This document shows, in pieces, positions 1 to 12,520 of a stretch of 64,000 nucleotides of DNA. A program made the translations under genes and the position numbers. How positions within the stretch are numbered: position 1 is the first letter of the stretch; the number at the start of each line of letters is the position of its first letter. The notes under the pieces are model-generated. The model searched no databases and was not told the origin of the DNA. It saw nothing but the letters and a program-made list of their open reading frames with translations. Source of the stretch: Epiperipatus broadwayi (taxonomy: Eukaryota > Onychophora > Udeonychophora > Euonychophora > Peripatidae); assembly GCA_028023455.1 (NCBI GenBank), contig JAQFVV010006221.1, forward strand, positions 10,776,825 to 10,840,824, given 5' to 3'.

Positions 1-525
1 TTTGACATCAAGGTATTTGACTTGTTGGTGAGTGTCTTCAGTTGTGACATTAACAATTAGTGCTGTGTTGGCTTCTAATTCGGTTTTGATCTGTGTAATG
101 ATCTCGGGGGTGGCAGCAATGAACAGGTCATCCACATATCTAGTGTATGCTAGAAGGCATGGTGGGTTTAGACTAGGTATGATTTTTCTCTCATAATAGT
201 TTAGGAAGATGCTGGTGACTACACCACTCAGTGGCAGTCCCATAGGCCAGCCTTGTTTCATGGAGAAGCACTGGTTTCTGAAGAATGCCACAATGTTGCT
301 GTCCAACCAACATAGAAAGTCATGGATGAAGTCAACCAGTGGTTGAGCTATTTTTTGTGTCAAAAGTTCATTTCTGACTATTTGGATCGATGTGCTTCTG
401 TTGACAGAGCCATACAATTCGGAAACGTCCATAGTGGCCAGTCTTAAAAAGATGGAATTAGCATATTTGCATAAATTTAAACGTAAGCAAGCTATGATTA
501 TGAAGGCAAGATCCTTTGAAAGCGC
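1..525 (-). pseudogene. Penelope-like element RT fragment (palm domain)
   Basis: Read on the minus strand, this is the middle of a Penelope-type reverse transcriptase, cut off by the window edge. The frame is open from a stop at 526-528 down to base 1. Visible motifs in order: ATMDVSELYGSVN (motif A with its catalytic aspartate, about 430-400), then QGWPMGLPLSG (about 255-225), then YTRYVDDLF (about 150-125), which holds the catalytic aspartate pair, then QVKYLDVK near base 1. These are the hallmarks of PLE reverse transcriptases, which copy RNA using a GIY-YIG nicked target. Similarity is convincing up to about 480; the 45 bases before the stop may be chance open frame. The finger domain is missing on the upstream side, so the copy is 5'-truncated. 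It resembles the PLE at 45.7 kb (same motif order) but is clearly a different copy or lineage, YVDD against YIDD. No stop or frameshift is seen in the part present. Confidence 0.88.
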
Positions 526-528
526 TCA

Positions 529-1246
529 GCTGTTTTAATATTTTAGTTAGCCATTTGTATTTGTATTACAGCTTTTGGGAGCAGTTGCGCTGCACACGCA
601 CTTGTGCTTGAATATATACATTTCCCAAAAGTAAAATTATTTAACTTAAAAAGAATTTTACATAATACTGTTTTTGGTTCACAGTCTGAGAACATAATAA
701 ACGTATAATATACAGGAAATATTAAACAAAACTAACTTTGCAAATCAACAACGTTTTGATTATTTCAGTAAAAATGACCACTTCCTATTAATAGAAGTGG
801 ATATTATAACTGAGATTTCTTAAACAGTTCATTAAAATGGTAAAGTAGTCAGGAGAAAAAATGCATTTTAGGACAAATTACCATCAAAAATAAACCGTTA
901 AAATATGTAAACTATCTTTTCATAAATGAGATACACATACACAGGTAGTTAAATAATTAAATTATAAATTCTCTGTTTAAAAAGATACCTGCACTTTCAT
1001 CTTCTTAAAAAAAGCAGTCTCTATAAATTCTAGTTCTTTTATAGCCTCTTCACAATGCCTTATTATATTCAGTTATTATAATTTTGTTTGTCCAACAGTC
1101 TACTTCAGATCCTTATAATATTATTGTATTATAATAGTCGTTATATAAACATATAATAATTTCATTTTGATACATTTATCTATGTACACATACATTTCAT
1201 TATTTATTCAACATTTTATCATTTTTAGCAAACTCTGTGATAACGT
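529..1246. other. AT-rich stretch without recognised feature
   Basis: I see only AT-rich sequence with no open frame of interest and no repeat shared with the rest of the window. A short GC-richer patch lies at about 575-615. Confidence 0.5.
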
Positions 1247-1257
1247 AGATCACTAGT

Positions 1258-1930
1258 GCCAATAAACATCACATGACCACCATTTTCTATGCTTGCTTAT
1301 AACTTATTAAAACAGGCAAAACTCTTTATGCATATTGCTACTCAGTGCAAGCTAGAGTAATCAATGGATGCCAGAGTAGGCACTAGATGGGGATTTTATG
1401 CACAAGTATTCTGACATCCATTGATTACTCTGGCTTGCACTGAGTGGCAATACATGTAGAGAGTTTTGCCTGTTTTAATAACAGTTATAAGCAAGCATAG
1501 AAAATGGTGATCATGTGATGTTTATTGGCTTAAAACCAATCCCTCCTAATAGGATAGAGGTGGCTATGGCTATTAAAGAACCAAAGTCACCAAAATGTAT
1601 AGATACTGAACTGAGTTCAGACCTATATGACTATATAAGCTAATGAGCTTGGATTGAAATTATTAGTGTTTTCAATTTAAAATACATAATTTTGTCATTA
1701 AGTAGAGATAAAAGGTGGCTGCTGGAGGGTTGCATTAGATCCTAAGATCTAGGTGCAGTGCTCTCAGATCAAAGGCTCTTCACAGATGAAGGCCACAAGC
1801 CAGAAATTAGTCTGGGGATATTGGATGAGTAAGCAGTAGATGGGGATTTTATACACAAGCCTTCTGGCATCCATTGGTTATTCTGGCTTGCACTGAGTGG
1901 CAATACATATAGAGAGTTTTGCCTGTTTTA
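1258..1930 (+). mobile_element. HH-FB element copy 1 (foldback, hammerhead-like)
   Basis: First of eight copies of a family I call HH-FB. It is flanked by an exact 11-bp target duplication, agatcactagt, at 1247-1257 and 1931-1941. In the plus orientation the family begins with a module X (consensus aaaccactaaacatcacatg...) and ends with a module T (...gagagttttgcctgtttt). This copy reads X, inverted T, T, inverted X, body, T. The first 272 bases (1258-1529) are therefore an imperfect palindrome, with arms of about 115 bp around a 35-bp centre at about 1375-1408. The body (1545-1830) is shared with the 49.8 and 62.8 kb copies. It encodes no protein. Ends are not classical long TIRs; only the first four bases (aaac) mirror each other in the consensus. 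Superfamily not recognised. Confidence 0.82.
1766..1828 (+). ncRNA. Degenerate hammerhead-like motif (HH-FB copy 1)
   Basis: This is the hammerhead-like core region of HH-FB copy 1. The core reads CAGATGA instead of CTGATGA, so the essential U4 is lost and it should be inactive. Stem II remnant GGC/GCC, the GAAA box, and the TTAGTC cleavage segment are all recognisable by alignment to the 24.0 kb copy. Confidence 0.45.
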
Positions 1931-1941
1931 AGATCACTAGT

Positions 1942-3560
1942 AATTGAATTCATCAATGATGATGTAACTTATATAGTATTTGAACAATCTATATGTTGAT
2001 AGTTTTATTAGAGTTTTAGGATAGATATTCCTAAATGATTAGTGAATATTATATACTTTAGTTAATTATTCTATTATATACTTTAGTTTGAATTTATATT
2101 ATTATATAACAAAGGTTATGAGGAAAAATAAAGGTTTTTTAAAGTTCAAAAGTCAAATTGCAGAATTCAAATTGCATAAAATGGTGGCTTGTTTACATTT
2201 TATTTGTCAAACAGAAATGAGATAATTTTTGATAATTTAAAAAATGTTTTAGTTTATAAATGTAGAATGTATTTGTTTTTATAATTAAAATGTTTTAGAA
2301 GGATATAAACTTATGTCATGGGGAGGGGGTTACATTATTCTAGGTAATGTAAAGAGTAAATTTTATTTCAAATAAATTTATAGATTTTGTTAAAAAAGTT
2401 TTATTTTTACAAAATCTTTATTCAAGATGAAGGCAACATGCGTGAAAAATTAAATATTGCAAAGTTAGTTTCAATTTACTTGGTTTTAACAAGAAAGGCT
2501 TAATATATTTATTATATACTAACATATATATTGTAACCCTCCCCCAACATCTATCCTACCTTTCCTATCAACAAATACCCAGGGTGCCAATTCTATTGAT
2601 AATAGAATAAACTACTAGTCTGATCTTGCTTTAAATTAGAAATGAGACTTTTATAAATACTGTCCTACCATAGCTTAGCTCAGTTTGGGGCTACGGAGAT
2701 CTATAAGGTGTAAAATGTATACTAAATATAGGAGGAAACATTATGATTAATAGGAACAAAACATCTATTAAGTTTTAAAATAAATAAATAATTGAAAATT
2801 GTAAAGTTCCACCATTTAAATTTACAAGTTATAGTCTAACCTCATCTCCTCCCATCATCCAAATGCATTGAACAACTCCACTGTGTGATAATTAAATTAA
2901 TAAAATAAAGATATAATAATGAATAACTCTACTGTGTGGTAAGTTAAAATTAAATACAAAATAAAATATAACACTATTTAACCTTTATTATACAGTAATT
3001 TAAATAAATAACTAAATTAATGTCTAATTTAAAATAATAAGGGAATGTCTCAGGGAATTAATTTATTATATGGCTTAATTTTAAATCTATACTTTACAAC
3101 AACTACTAATTACTATCATAAAATTAATGACATAAATTAAGCATTATTCTAATAAAATGATAGTAGTTAGATAATGAAAGAAATAGTGTGCATTTTGATT
3201 CCAATTCATCATCTAAATAATAACTGGGTAATAAAATTTCCAGAGAATGATAAATAGTCAAGCATTTCTTATAGTGTTTGGATCAAAAAAAACAATATCA
3301 TCATATCTGAACATGTTCATCATTAAATTATGGAATAGTGCAATCATATCATATTAGACAGGTAAGTGTGTGTGCATGTGTGGAAACATAGACCATGAAT
3401 GCATGCCAAAGAAGAACTCTGAACAAAGCTTTTAAATAAATAAAACATTTATTACAAAATAATTAAATAAACATTTGGTTTTCTAATTTACGCATATACA
3501 TCATGTTTTGGATAATTCCAACATTAATGATTGAATAGTCTACATGAGAATAAATAACAT
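1942..3560. other. AT-rich stretch, no gene seen
   Basis: Mostly A/T runs with no shared repeat that I can identify and no coding signal. A C-rich patch (2536-2590) and a short GT-rich run (3364-3380) are the only departures. Confidence 0.5.
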
Positions 3561-3890
3561 TAAAATTAACTTTCTGGTATTTTATTCCAACATATGCCAG
3601 CTATCAATCCCTTTTGATAAGCTTATGAAAAGATACATTATAATACTAGCACTAAAATAATAAAATATGAAACTAAACTTCTTGATATTTTACTTATAAA
3701 ATACACGCAAGCTATCAGTCAATTATGATAAGCCTATAAAAGAAACAAGTATGAAATTAACTTCTTGATATTTTACTTTAAATACACATATGTTACCAAT
3801 CAATTCTGATATACTTATGGAAAAGAAAACTTTATTTAAACACTGACACTAAAAGAGTAAAATGTGAAACTAAAATTCTTGGCATTGAAA
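3561..3890. repeat. Degenerate tandem repeat, about 85-110 bp unit
   Basis: Four diverged copies of a unit opening with a form of taacttcttgatatttta start near 3567, 3673, 3757 and 3871. Each is followed by an acaca/ccagctatcaatc-like segment, then tgataagc..tatgaaaag. Copies differ by many substitutions and by length (106, 84 and 114 bp spacings), so this is an old array. The fourth copy is truncated. Confidence 0.6.
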
Positions 3891-6800
3891 CAGTAAGATT
3901 CACATTCGAATCTTAAGTTTCACCTTTTTCTATCGTCTCTCACTCACCGGTCTATCCTACCCAAATTTAAACTTTTGGTATCGAATTGTGTGTGTAGCAA
4001 TATTAAAAATGTATAGATATATGTAGAATTCAACATAAACACGCACACATTTCGATCTCAAATTTAAGGCAATAAATAAAGATAAATAATATAATTTAGA
4101 TTTCTTCTTTCAGTTATATAAAAATATATAATTTTAATCATTTATTTTGAATTGTAAAATTCGTTAGTTATTGCTTTGTTTAAATTTCATTTAGTAATAA
4201 TTTTAGAAATGGATTGTAATATTTAATTAAAAGTAAAAATAATCGTATGTTCCCTTTTTGTCTTTGAAATTTTAAAAAGAATCGGTCGGTGAGAGATAAT
4301 AGATTAATTAAAAAAAAAAATTCCCTAAAATGTAATTATAAAAATTAAATGTAAAATGTAAATGTAAACAATAGAAAGGTAGATTTCTCTATAATTAGAA
4401 TTAACAAAAAAAGCATTGATTATCCTCAGGGCAGATTAAGTGGAATCCAAAAATAAGCTATGACAAAAATGTGAAAGATAAGATCTAAGAAAAGAGGACC
4501 TCTTAGACTTGCTAGAAACAGGCACTTTTAACTTTAGCTCTGCTCTCGATCAGGAGAGTCTTCAAGATATTAAATAAATTTTTCCTGCCACGTCGAGTAA
4601 AAGTGCCCAGACTATTCTCCGCCCAGGAGATGGCCTATCGGATGCCAAACCTTCCATTGCCCTTCATAAATTTAACCACGGAGATGTGCTGCCTAAAATA
4701 ATTTGAAAGCTGCTGTTAAATTACCGAATCATCCAAATGCTGTAAAGAACTACTAATGCTAGAATCATGAACAATTTGATACTGATCACAGAATCGGAAA
4801 ACTTCTCATAAACAAGTAACTGTGTCCAAATTCTCTAGAGTACTCTACTAATATCCCGCTATAGCTTATTCATTCTTTATCTAACTTATAAACTGTAAAT
4901 TCTCATTTGTAAAACTAAAATTAATTATTAAATTTTTTTTATGTAAGTTCTTTAGTCTAGCCTGCCTAACTCTAGCTTTCTTGGGTGTGTATTTCTAAAA
5001 TCTACATTTTATTATATAATTATCACATGCTCATAATTTTCTAAGTTTAAATCTATGATCGCTTGAAACAGTGGATGCGTGTCAAATTTTCATTAATATT
5101 TACTTTCATAAATAACTTAATTTTCATATAAATTGACACGCCTTCATTGCTTCATTTATTGTAATGCAGGGGTCTACTACTTAGCAAATGGCTGGCGTAT
5201 TAGTTGTAATAATCACCCAGTTTATATATATTTTAGATTTATTAAATCTTAATTAATAATTCCATAAAATTGCATTTCTTTGAGAGTCGCCAACGTTCTT
5301 TATTAAATGTTGATAATGTAGGCCGAGTTAGAAAATATATTTAAATCTTACCAGAATCGTCTATACATTATACATGTGTTACATTTTAGAGACGCGATGA
5401 CCCATTCCAAGCCTTGAATATTCCAGATTCAATAGGGTTGAAATTAACCTTAGTTGTCCTACACAAGCAGACATAATAAATGCTCCCATAGGGCTTGACG
5501 AAAGTCATGCAGCCAGCAGGCAATCGCGGCATGAACCGCTTGTCCCTGGTTATGCTTATGTGACACCTTACCTCTTTGGGCCGAGGGCAAATGCCAGCCC
5601 ATCATTCTTATAAACTCATTCACGGCTTTGCTGTTTCAATATACTGCCATTCCATATCGCCTTTCTAAAACGTACCACGTGTTTTTTTAACTAACTTTAT
5701 TATTCTATGTATCACTCCATCCCTGCATTATCTTCATAATTCACTCTCAGGTAAATGTTTGCCCTTAGTTATTAATGAATATTTTTAATTAAATAAATAT
5801 ATGTCCACCGCTACTATTATAAATCTTATTTTAGACTCTTGCATTGCAAAGTAATAAATCCCTAAAGGCATGTCTTAGAAATATTTGCTCAAGAATTTTA
5901 GGTAGCTAGATTACATCATCAAATAAATGTATTTCTCTTTGTAAACATGAACAGTATCGGAAATACTGCTGCTGAGATCTTAAATAAAAAGTATTATTGA
6001 TAAAATGATTTCACATAAATGTTACTAAATAAATAAATGTATTTCTTGAATAAAAGTATCGGAAAATTCCGTTACTCAATTTAAATATCATCAAATATTA
6101 TTAGTAAATAATTTATTAAAATGTTTCAATAAATAATTTCAAACTATATGTCTGCAGTTACGTTTTATTTGTTCAATACCCATTCAATATCTTTCCTCGA
6201 TTTGTAAATATAAGTGTTTAATTAGTATTAGTGTAAGATTAATGTTTTGATTGGCTAACTCGAAATAAAATCATGAATCTCTTGCATACCCTGACCACCG
6301 TGCCTAAAGAAATATTTACTAATGTCGCATCAGATGTGTTGTTTTGTAGATTGTATTGGGGAACTGATAAACTATGTTTAAACTCAGTACTACGGGTGGC
6401 TTCGCTATCTCGATGGTGCTGCCATTCTGTGTGGTGGTCGAATTCTGCACTATGTTAACTAATCACACATTTTCTGACTGTTACAGCATTTTTACTTCAA
6501 ATGCACATCAAAATAATACAAGAGGGGTTTAAATCTATGAGTAAGGGGTCAAGCTATCCTTCATAAATCAAATGAATAACTCTATTAAATGGCTACACTT
6601 TCTTTTCTTTTGCTCGCTCTTTCAAAATGAGGATGAATTATTTTGAAAATTGATGACATAAAACTTAAAATGATTATTATAATATGATTTGAAACATTGA
6701 TTAAAGAATTACAAATCAGTGATAGATTTTCTCCATACCTTCTGAATTAACATCATTTTATGCATGTATCTGAATTGTGCTATTTGTTATAAAATGATTA

Positions 6801-8800
6801 ACACAGCTGGTTTACTTATGAAATCAAGAAATAAAATGTCATAATATGGGTGACGCTATGGCCAATCAAGCTTTAACACTAATTCTACTTCAGCTGTTCT
6901 GTAAGAAAAATCAATTCTACTTTTATTTTATTTTCTTATCAGCAAACTATCTTACACTTGGCTATGAATAAATGATGTGAAAACACTCCACATGAATACA
7001 TGAGGGATAAAAAGATTTTCTTAACTCTAATCCTTTAAATAAAAAAACACAGTGACTCACTGTCCTAATTCCGAGGCTTAAATGCTGGTGTGGATTTTAT
7101 CTCATCATCGAAAAAGAATGGAAATACACTACTTTACTTCACATACTAAGTTATCATAAAATACGATCTGAAAAATATAACCCACTCATGATGAATATTT
7201 CAATAAACTGAGGGAGGTATCTTCAATCCCTATAATGCAATATATATCATAAACACTTTCTTTTCTATAGCCACAAAATACATTTCAATCTAAGCATATA
7301 AAAAATAAATTCACTCTTAAATAACTCCCTAATTCTTCCACTTCTTTTTGGCACATCACATCATCCGAAACCAATTGAAGCAAGACATTCTATTTTTTAG
7401 TTCAACAATGATATAACTGAATTATATGTCATGCATTTCATTTCTTATTTCTAGAGATGCAAATTGTTAGGTATGATTTTTGTCAATAATAATAATAAAG
7501 CAGGTTATAATAAATTATCCACACACATCCTTGCATTTAAACTTTACTCCTTTGTAGCTAGTAAAAATTATCAACAAAGAGTCTTTGAAGTGTTTTATGA
7601 AAAAGTTCAGCATAAATTTTCCAGAATAACAATAAAATTTACATATTTCAGTTATTTCTTTAATGTTAGAGATTAAATCTAGGCAAATCAAACTTATAAT
7701 AAAGACACACATTTCAATTGCTTCTTTAATATTAGAGATAAAACTTAGGCAAAGCAAATTTGAAATATAAACACACATATACATCCCAAATAATGATTTT
7801 AAATTTAAATTAGTCAATTAGAGTTGTAGAGAAGATACACTTTGTTTCCAAAGTTGTTTACATCTGCATTTTAATTTTTATTTCCCTCAGTAGATTAATA
7901 GAAGTTTGTATTTTTAAGCTTGAACTATGGAAGCAACAATTTGTAGAGACAAAAATGTACTAATAAAAACCTTTTATGGAGAGAGAATTGTCATAATCAG
8001 AAAAACCAACTTTTTTGTAAAAGTACCCACTTTTATACCATATTATTACTTAAGCATTTGCTTCTTCCACCAATCCAAAGTCACTTAAAAGTTCAACTTT
8101 AGAAACAAAGGTTATTCCTCCCATTGTACTGATATAATTAGTTACAAATATGCAAGAACTTTTCTCTTGAAAAAGAAAAAAATAAATAAATAATCATTTT
8201 GTCTTTTAAAAAAAAATTAAATTGAAACAATAATAAAATATTCTGTATTTCTGAGGTAAAAAAATAAGTATTTTAGTAAATAAAATAATTGATGGTGTAT
8301 TTGTCTGTTTGATAATCCACTGGTCCAGTGATCTATTAATTCATTTTAATTGGTGTTTAAGCTGGTTATCCAAGTTATTGATTAGGAAATTGAATATTTT
8401 GCTGTGAAACATATTTGGTAATTTAATGAAGTACATGAATGGAAAAGAAGTTGGAAAATGGCACAAGCATACACGTACATCCATAAATGCTGTGCTAGTA
8501 GTACTAAACAAATCTGATTAAAATGAAAGTTTCTATGATGATGAGTCAAACATATTGCACTATTTACACTATGGATTGAAGTATTAAAAGCAAATAAACC
8601 AGAAAATCACCAAAACAAATATAATCACTGTTTTGCTGACAAATAAGACAAACTTGGATCACTTTAAACTATTCTGACAATTCCTGTGACAAGCCATCCC
8701 CCTTTCTATCATTAATACTCACTAAAGAAAAATATTAAGTATCTCAAAACTTTTAAATAATATCTGCAAATGCTTTTAAACAGTTTTAGATTATTGGTAC
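3891..8800. other. Long unassigned AT-rich region with small GC-richer islands
   Basis: No gene is supported. Notable content: a weak inverted pair, ctctcactcaccgg near 3938 against ggtcggtgagag near 4284, possibly the worn ends of an old element; a less AT-rich patch at 4490-4700; and a clear GC-richer island at 5400-5680 which is listed separately. Small open frames (for example 6273-6458 and 7515-7817) have AT-driven composition, no recognisable domain and no partner exons, and I do not treat them as genes. Confidence 0.5.
5440..5660. other. GC-richer island, possible worn repeat
   Basis: About 220 bp with markedly higher GC than the surroundings, including gccagcaggcaatcgcggc and ctctttgggccgagggcaaa. 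I checked all frames loosely and see no extended coding signal. It occurs once in this window, so it could be the remnant of a SINE or other repeat not otherwise present, or a conserved noncoding element. Identity unknown. Confidence 0.3.
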
Positions 8801-8944
8801 TCATGTATTTACCTTGCTATGATGTCATTATGCTCAACATTGTTTCTGCCAGTAAGCATCACCAGAAGATTACATGAATGTTGTTATAGCAACAAAGACA
8901 CTGACATGACAAATCCATGGGAACGGTGATCGTTGTGACCCATG

Positions 8945-9475
8945 AGATTTGATTTTTTTACCCGCAAGATTTAAAAAGTAGATTTTTTCCAGTTGCAGTG
9001 ATTTTTTGCTGGTGTGTGACACATTAATTTTTCAGTGATTTTTTTAGTAAAAAAACATTAATTTATAAGTGATTTTTTCAGTTTTGAACAATTGTAAGTA
9101 ATTTACGTGTTATTTCTTTTACGATATAGAGAGGCATATGGTTTGAAGGCTTCAGAATTAGTTTTGTAATGGCTCTTTATTTGGGTAAGTATGCATTTTG
9201 TAGTGATATTTGATTTTTTGACCCACAAGATTTAAAAAGATTTAAAAAGTGGGATTTTTTCCAGTTGCAGTGATTTTTTTGCTGGCATGTGACACATTAA
9301 TTTTTAGTGATTTTTTTTAGTAAAAAAATATTAATTTATAAGTGATTTTTTTTCATTTTGAACAATTGTAAATAATTTACATGTTATTTCTTCTACGATA
9401 TCGATAAGAAAAGGTGCATGGTTTGAAGGCTCCAGAATTAGTTTAGTAATGACTCTTTATTTGGGTAAGTACACA
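8945..9475 (+). repeat. Tandem duplication, about 262-bp unit
   Basis: Two adjacent copies begin near 8947 and 9208 with tttgattttttnacccncaag and both end with ctctttatttgggtaagt. Differences are mainly single bases and T-run lengths. They lie inside the TIR-bounded element at 8804-10252. Confidence 0.75.
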
Positions 9476-9985
9476 TTTTGTAGTGATATTCGTCTTGCAT
9501 TTTCCTTGTAAATCATAGTTATTTCCACTAAAAATAAAAAAGTTCATAATTTTATATAGTACTTTTAAGATGGCAGAATTATTATTTGTAGACTCACAGT
9601 TATAAGAAAAATGCCATTTTCACTTTATGAGAGGTTTTTTTAAAAAAAAAAAATTATTCTTTCAAAATTTCCTTTTAAGATGTTTAGTACCTTCTACGTC
9701 CTATTTATTAATTTTGTAGTGTTATTTATCTTGCATTTTCCTATTTTGCATCCAATTTTAGTAAATTATTAATAATGTATGTAGTACTTTTAACATTTTT
9801 CTATTTGTAGACTTGCAGTTATATTAAAAAGAAAAAAATGCCATTTTCACTTTATGACAGGTTTTTTTTTTTAAAAAAATATCATTCTTTCAAAATTTCC
9901 TTTTAAGGTGTTTAGTACCTTCTACATCCTATTTATTAATTTTGTAATGATATTTATTTTGCAATTTCCTATTTTGCATCCAATT
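9473..9985 (+). repeat. Tandem repeat, about 230-240-bp unit, two and a bit copies
   Basis: Units open with ttttgtagtgatatt (about 9476), ttttgtagtgttattta (about 9713) and ttttgtaatgatattta (about 9943). The shared body includes atgccattttcactttatga and a T-run followed by an A-run. This follows directly on the 262-bp array within the same element. Confidence 0.7.
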
Positions 9986-10681
9986 TTTTTTTATTCAGAG
10001 TGGACAAACAACATGACGGGTGCCAATATCTTTGTACCACATGGCTTCTTTGCTATGACATCATTACCCTGAGGGAATCCTATTCTAATCTTGCGATCTT
10101 TGATGTAATGTCTTCACATGATATGAGGACAAATTTTAGCGATTAACTTTGTCTGCAAATCATTAGGTGATGTTATCTTAAAGATCAGATGATTAGAGTA
10201 GTATGCCTTCAGGATAACGACATCATGGCAAGGTAAATACGTGACTACCCAATTGGTTTCTGGTGCCTATCCAGAAGGTTACAATATATATCTTTTTTTT
10301 TCCAAAAAATTAAGAAAACAAAACATTTACTGTATATACAATGTTGCTATTAAAATATTAAGTATTAGTAATGTATGTGTATATAGATAAATTTATCAAG
10401 ATAAGATTATTAATATAATTGTGTAAAAACATATATTTTATAACAATGTATTTTATAGATATGAAGAAGCCTGTTAGACAATGAAAATTGTAGTAACTGG
10501 ATTTAAAAATAATTGTGAAGTATTTATAGAAGAAGCATGAAATATGTAGAGTGTTTTTAACATAAGAAATGTAAATGCAAAAAATAAAGAAGGTATTGAA
10601 TATTTGGTAAAACAAATAACACTATCATTTTTGTGATCAACATAGTAATGATCTGCCAATGGCACAAGTGTTTGTAGTAAT

Positions 10682-10784
10682 GCTTTTTTTTTTTCATGTG
10701 TCAAAGCATCAGCCAGGAAGCGAACCCGCAAACACAGGACAACTGCTTGTAAAGCAGCTGTGCTGACCACTCGGCCACCAATGC
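10682..10784 (-). mobile_element. tRNA-derived SINE, type 1
   Basis: Minus-strand copy of a very short SINE that is little more than a tRNA-like sequence plus oligo-A. Read on the minus strand: acceptor-like gcattgg (10784-10778), A-box-like tggccgagtggtcagc, an anticodon arm ctgc-tttacaa-gcag, a long variable region, B-box-like gggttcgcttcc, acceptor return ggctgatgc ending at 10706, then a tgacacatg tail and an A-run. The long variable region points to a class II (Leu/Ser-type) tRNA ancestor. An extra run of A (T on the plus strand, 10684-10694) forms the 3' tail. RNA polymerase III would be the expected transcribing enzyme; mobilisation depends on a LINE in trans. Confidence 0.82.
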
Positions 10785-11521
10785 TTTAATACTTTTAATA
10801 TAACATTTAAGAAAAGTTTTTAAATGTTGAAGTATTATCCTTGATAACAAAATGAACCATTATATATATATATAAAAAAACATTTGGTCAACATAATAAA
10901 ATTACTTTGAGTTATGTTTTCTGTGTGGTACATTGCTGAAATAATTAAAAAGAAAAAAGAAAACATTATTGAAGATTTTTAAAATGGAAAGAATAAATGT
11001 GAACATTATGCTAAGAGAAACAACGACATATATCTGAGAACAAAAAACAACAACACAAAAGAAAAACCATAAGAAAAAAAGATACAAGATATTAAACAAA
11101 TTTTTTAAAAAATTGTAAAATAGCAGAGAAAGTAGATAAATAAAGAATACATTTTTTTAAAATAAAAGGCTGATTATTAAAGGGCTTTAAATAAATCAAT
11201 TCCAGTATTGCAAACTTGCTAGTTTTTAAAATATATAAAATATGTCTCAAATCTATTATTTTTAGCATTTTCACAGCCACATATAAAATATTCACTTCAT
11301 TAGAATATAAATAAATAAAAAGTATTGACTTAAAACTTTGAAGAAAGCTAGAAACTAATATTTTATGTTAGTATTAATATTTCTACAAGAAATGTATTAT
11401 TGACCTGCTGCTGCAAAATGATTTCTAGCTTCTTTATATATATTTCAAATACATAAAAAGCTCTTGGAAAGCTTCTTTAATTAAAAAAAAAATTGTAAGA
11501 TAAAAAATATTTATTTTATGA
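10785..11521. other. AT-rich stretch, no gene seen
   Basis: Only A/T-dominated sequence with a (TA)n run at about 10861-10874. Open frames here are short and low-complexity. Confidence 0.5.
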
Positions 11522-11616
11522 TTTTTTTTTTTTTTTCATGTGTCATAGCATCGGCTGGGAAGCGAACCCGCTAACCCGGGACAACTGCTTGTAAGGCAGC
11601 TGTGCTGACCTCTCGA
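11522..11616 (-). mobile_element. tRNA-derived SINE, type 1, 5'-truncated
   Basis: Same family as 10682-10784. The best-preserved body in the window: anticodon arm ctgc-cttacaa-gcag, variable region tgtcccgggtta, B box gggttcgcttccc and tgacacatg tail. The first ten or so bases of the tRNA part are missing (it stops at tctcga, 11616). A 16-base T-run on the plus strand is the oligo-A tail. Confidence 0.82.
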
Positions 11617-12510
11617 TTTTGTTGTAAATAAAGTATTATCAAAATAGATTTGCTATATTTTGCAAAAAAAATTTAGACAGTTGATTAATAAACAATTATT
11701 TATAAAATATGATAATTTTTAAAAATAAATGTTACAATTAATTTTTTTATATAAAACAATAAATTATTTATTTATTATTATTTTTTGATAAAAACAGAAA
11801 TGGCTCCGTATTTAATGTGTAAAAAATGTGTTTAATATATATAAGTTAAGGGTAGTTAATTAAATAGTATACCCTGTCAGAGATATTTGCATAATACAAT
11901 GGTGATTTGCATATTGTATAATGCGTCATGAATATTGTTTTTAAAATGTTTTGGGCATTTTTTTTCCCTACCTTGTTAGTATATTAAAAGGTTATTTTAA
12001 AATGTAATAATAGTAGTTATATCCATCTTTAGTTTCATTCTTAACATGATTCCATATCATGCATTAGTTTGTGAGTGGGGCTCATGTGATGTACATAAGA
12101 GAGTTACTAAATTTCCAAATAATGCTATATTCTGGATAACTTAATAGAAAAGAATAAAGATTTAAAGAAAACAAGGTTAAGGAAATTTGTTCTTCAAATG
12201 GGGAGAGATGATATTGGATTGTATACATGCACTCTTACTCTCAAAATAAATAAAGCTGCTTTGTACTAACCAATAATTTTATAGTCAGTTTAAAGAAATT
12301 AGTAAGAACAATTATTACAAGGGAAATATAACTACTTCACCAGAAGTATTTCATTGAAATTACACTTTCATTCATAAAATTAAGTAAATCAATTAAGATG
12401 GTTGTCATTAGCAATAATCCAATTACTGACCAATGTCAGCACTATATTATTGAAAATATATTTTGAATGGAAAAACTAAGCAAAACAATAATAATGGGTG
12501 TAATCCAATT
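11617..12510. other. AT-rich stretch, no gene seen
   Basis: I see no repeat shared with the rest of the window and no coding signal. Confidence 0.5.
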
Positions 12511-12520
12511 ACTTACTAAT

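Larger units (their letters stand above)
8804..10252. mobile_element. TIR-bounded element with internal tandem arrays
   Basis: About 1.45 kb bounded by inverted repeats of roughly 37 bp. The left end gives catgtatttaccttgctatg; the right end (10205-10250) gives the reverse complement of cacgtatttaccttgccatg. Identity is high over the outer 37 bases. The right end contains a second, internal inverted pair (about 10057-10095 with 10190-10235). The middle is filled by two direct-repeat arrays, listed separately. There is no transposase frame. The sequence attggt occurs just outside both ends and could be a target duplication, but I am not certain of the exact ends. Probably a non-autonomous DNA transposon of unknown superfamily. 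Confidence 0.55.

Noticed and set aside
6273-6458. 61-residue open frame with mixed composition
   Set aside because: No recognisable domain, no neighbouring exon, no splice pattern that I can follow.
11548-11616. Functional tRNA gene
   Set aside because: Acceptor half is missing here, and the full-length copies have mispaired stems, an A tail and dispersed repeats with target duplications. They are SINEs.
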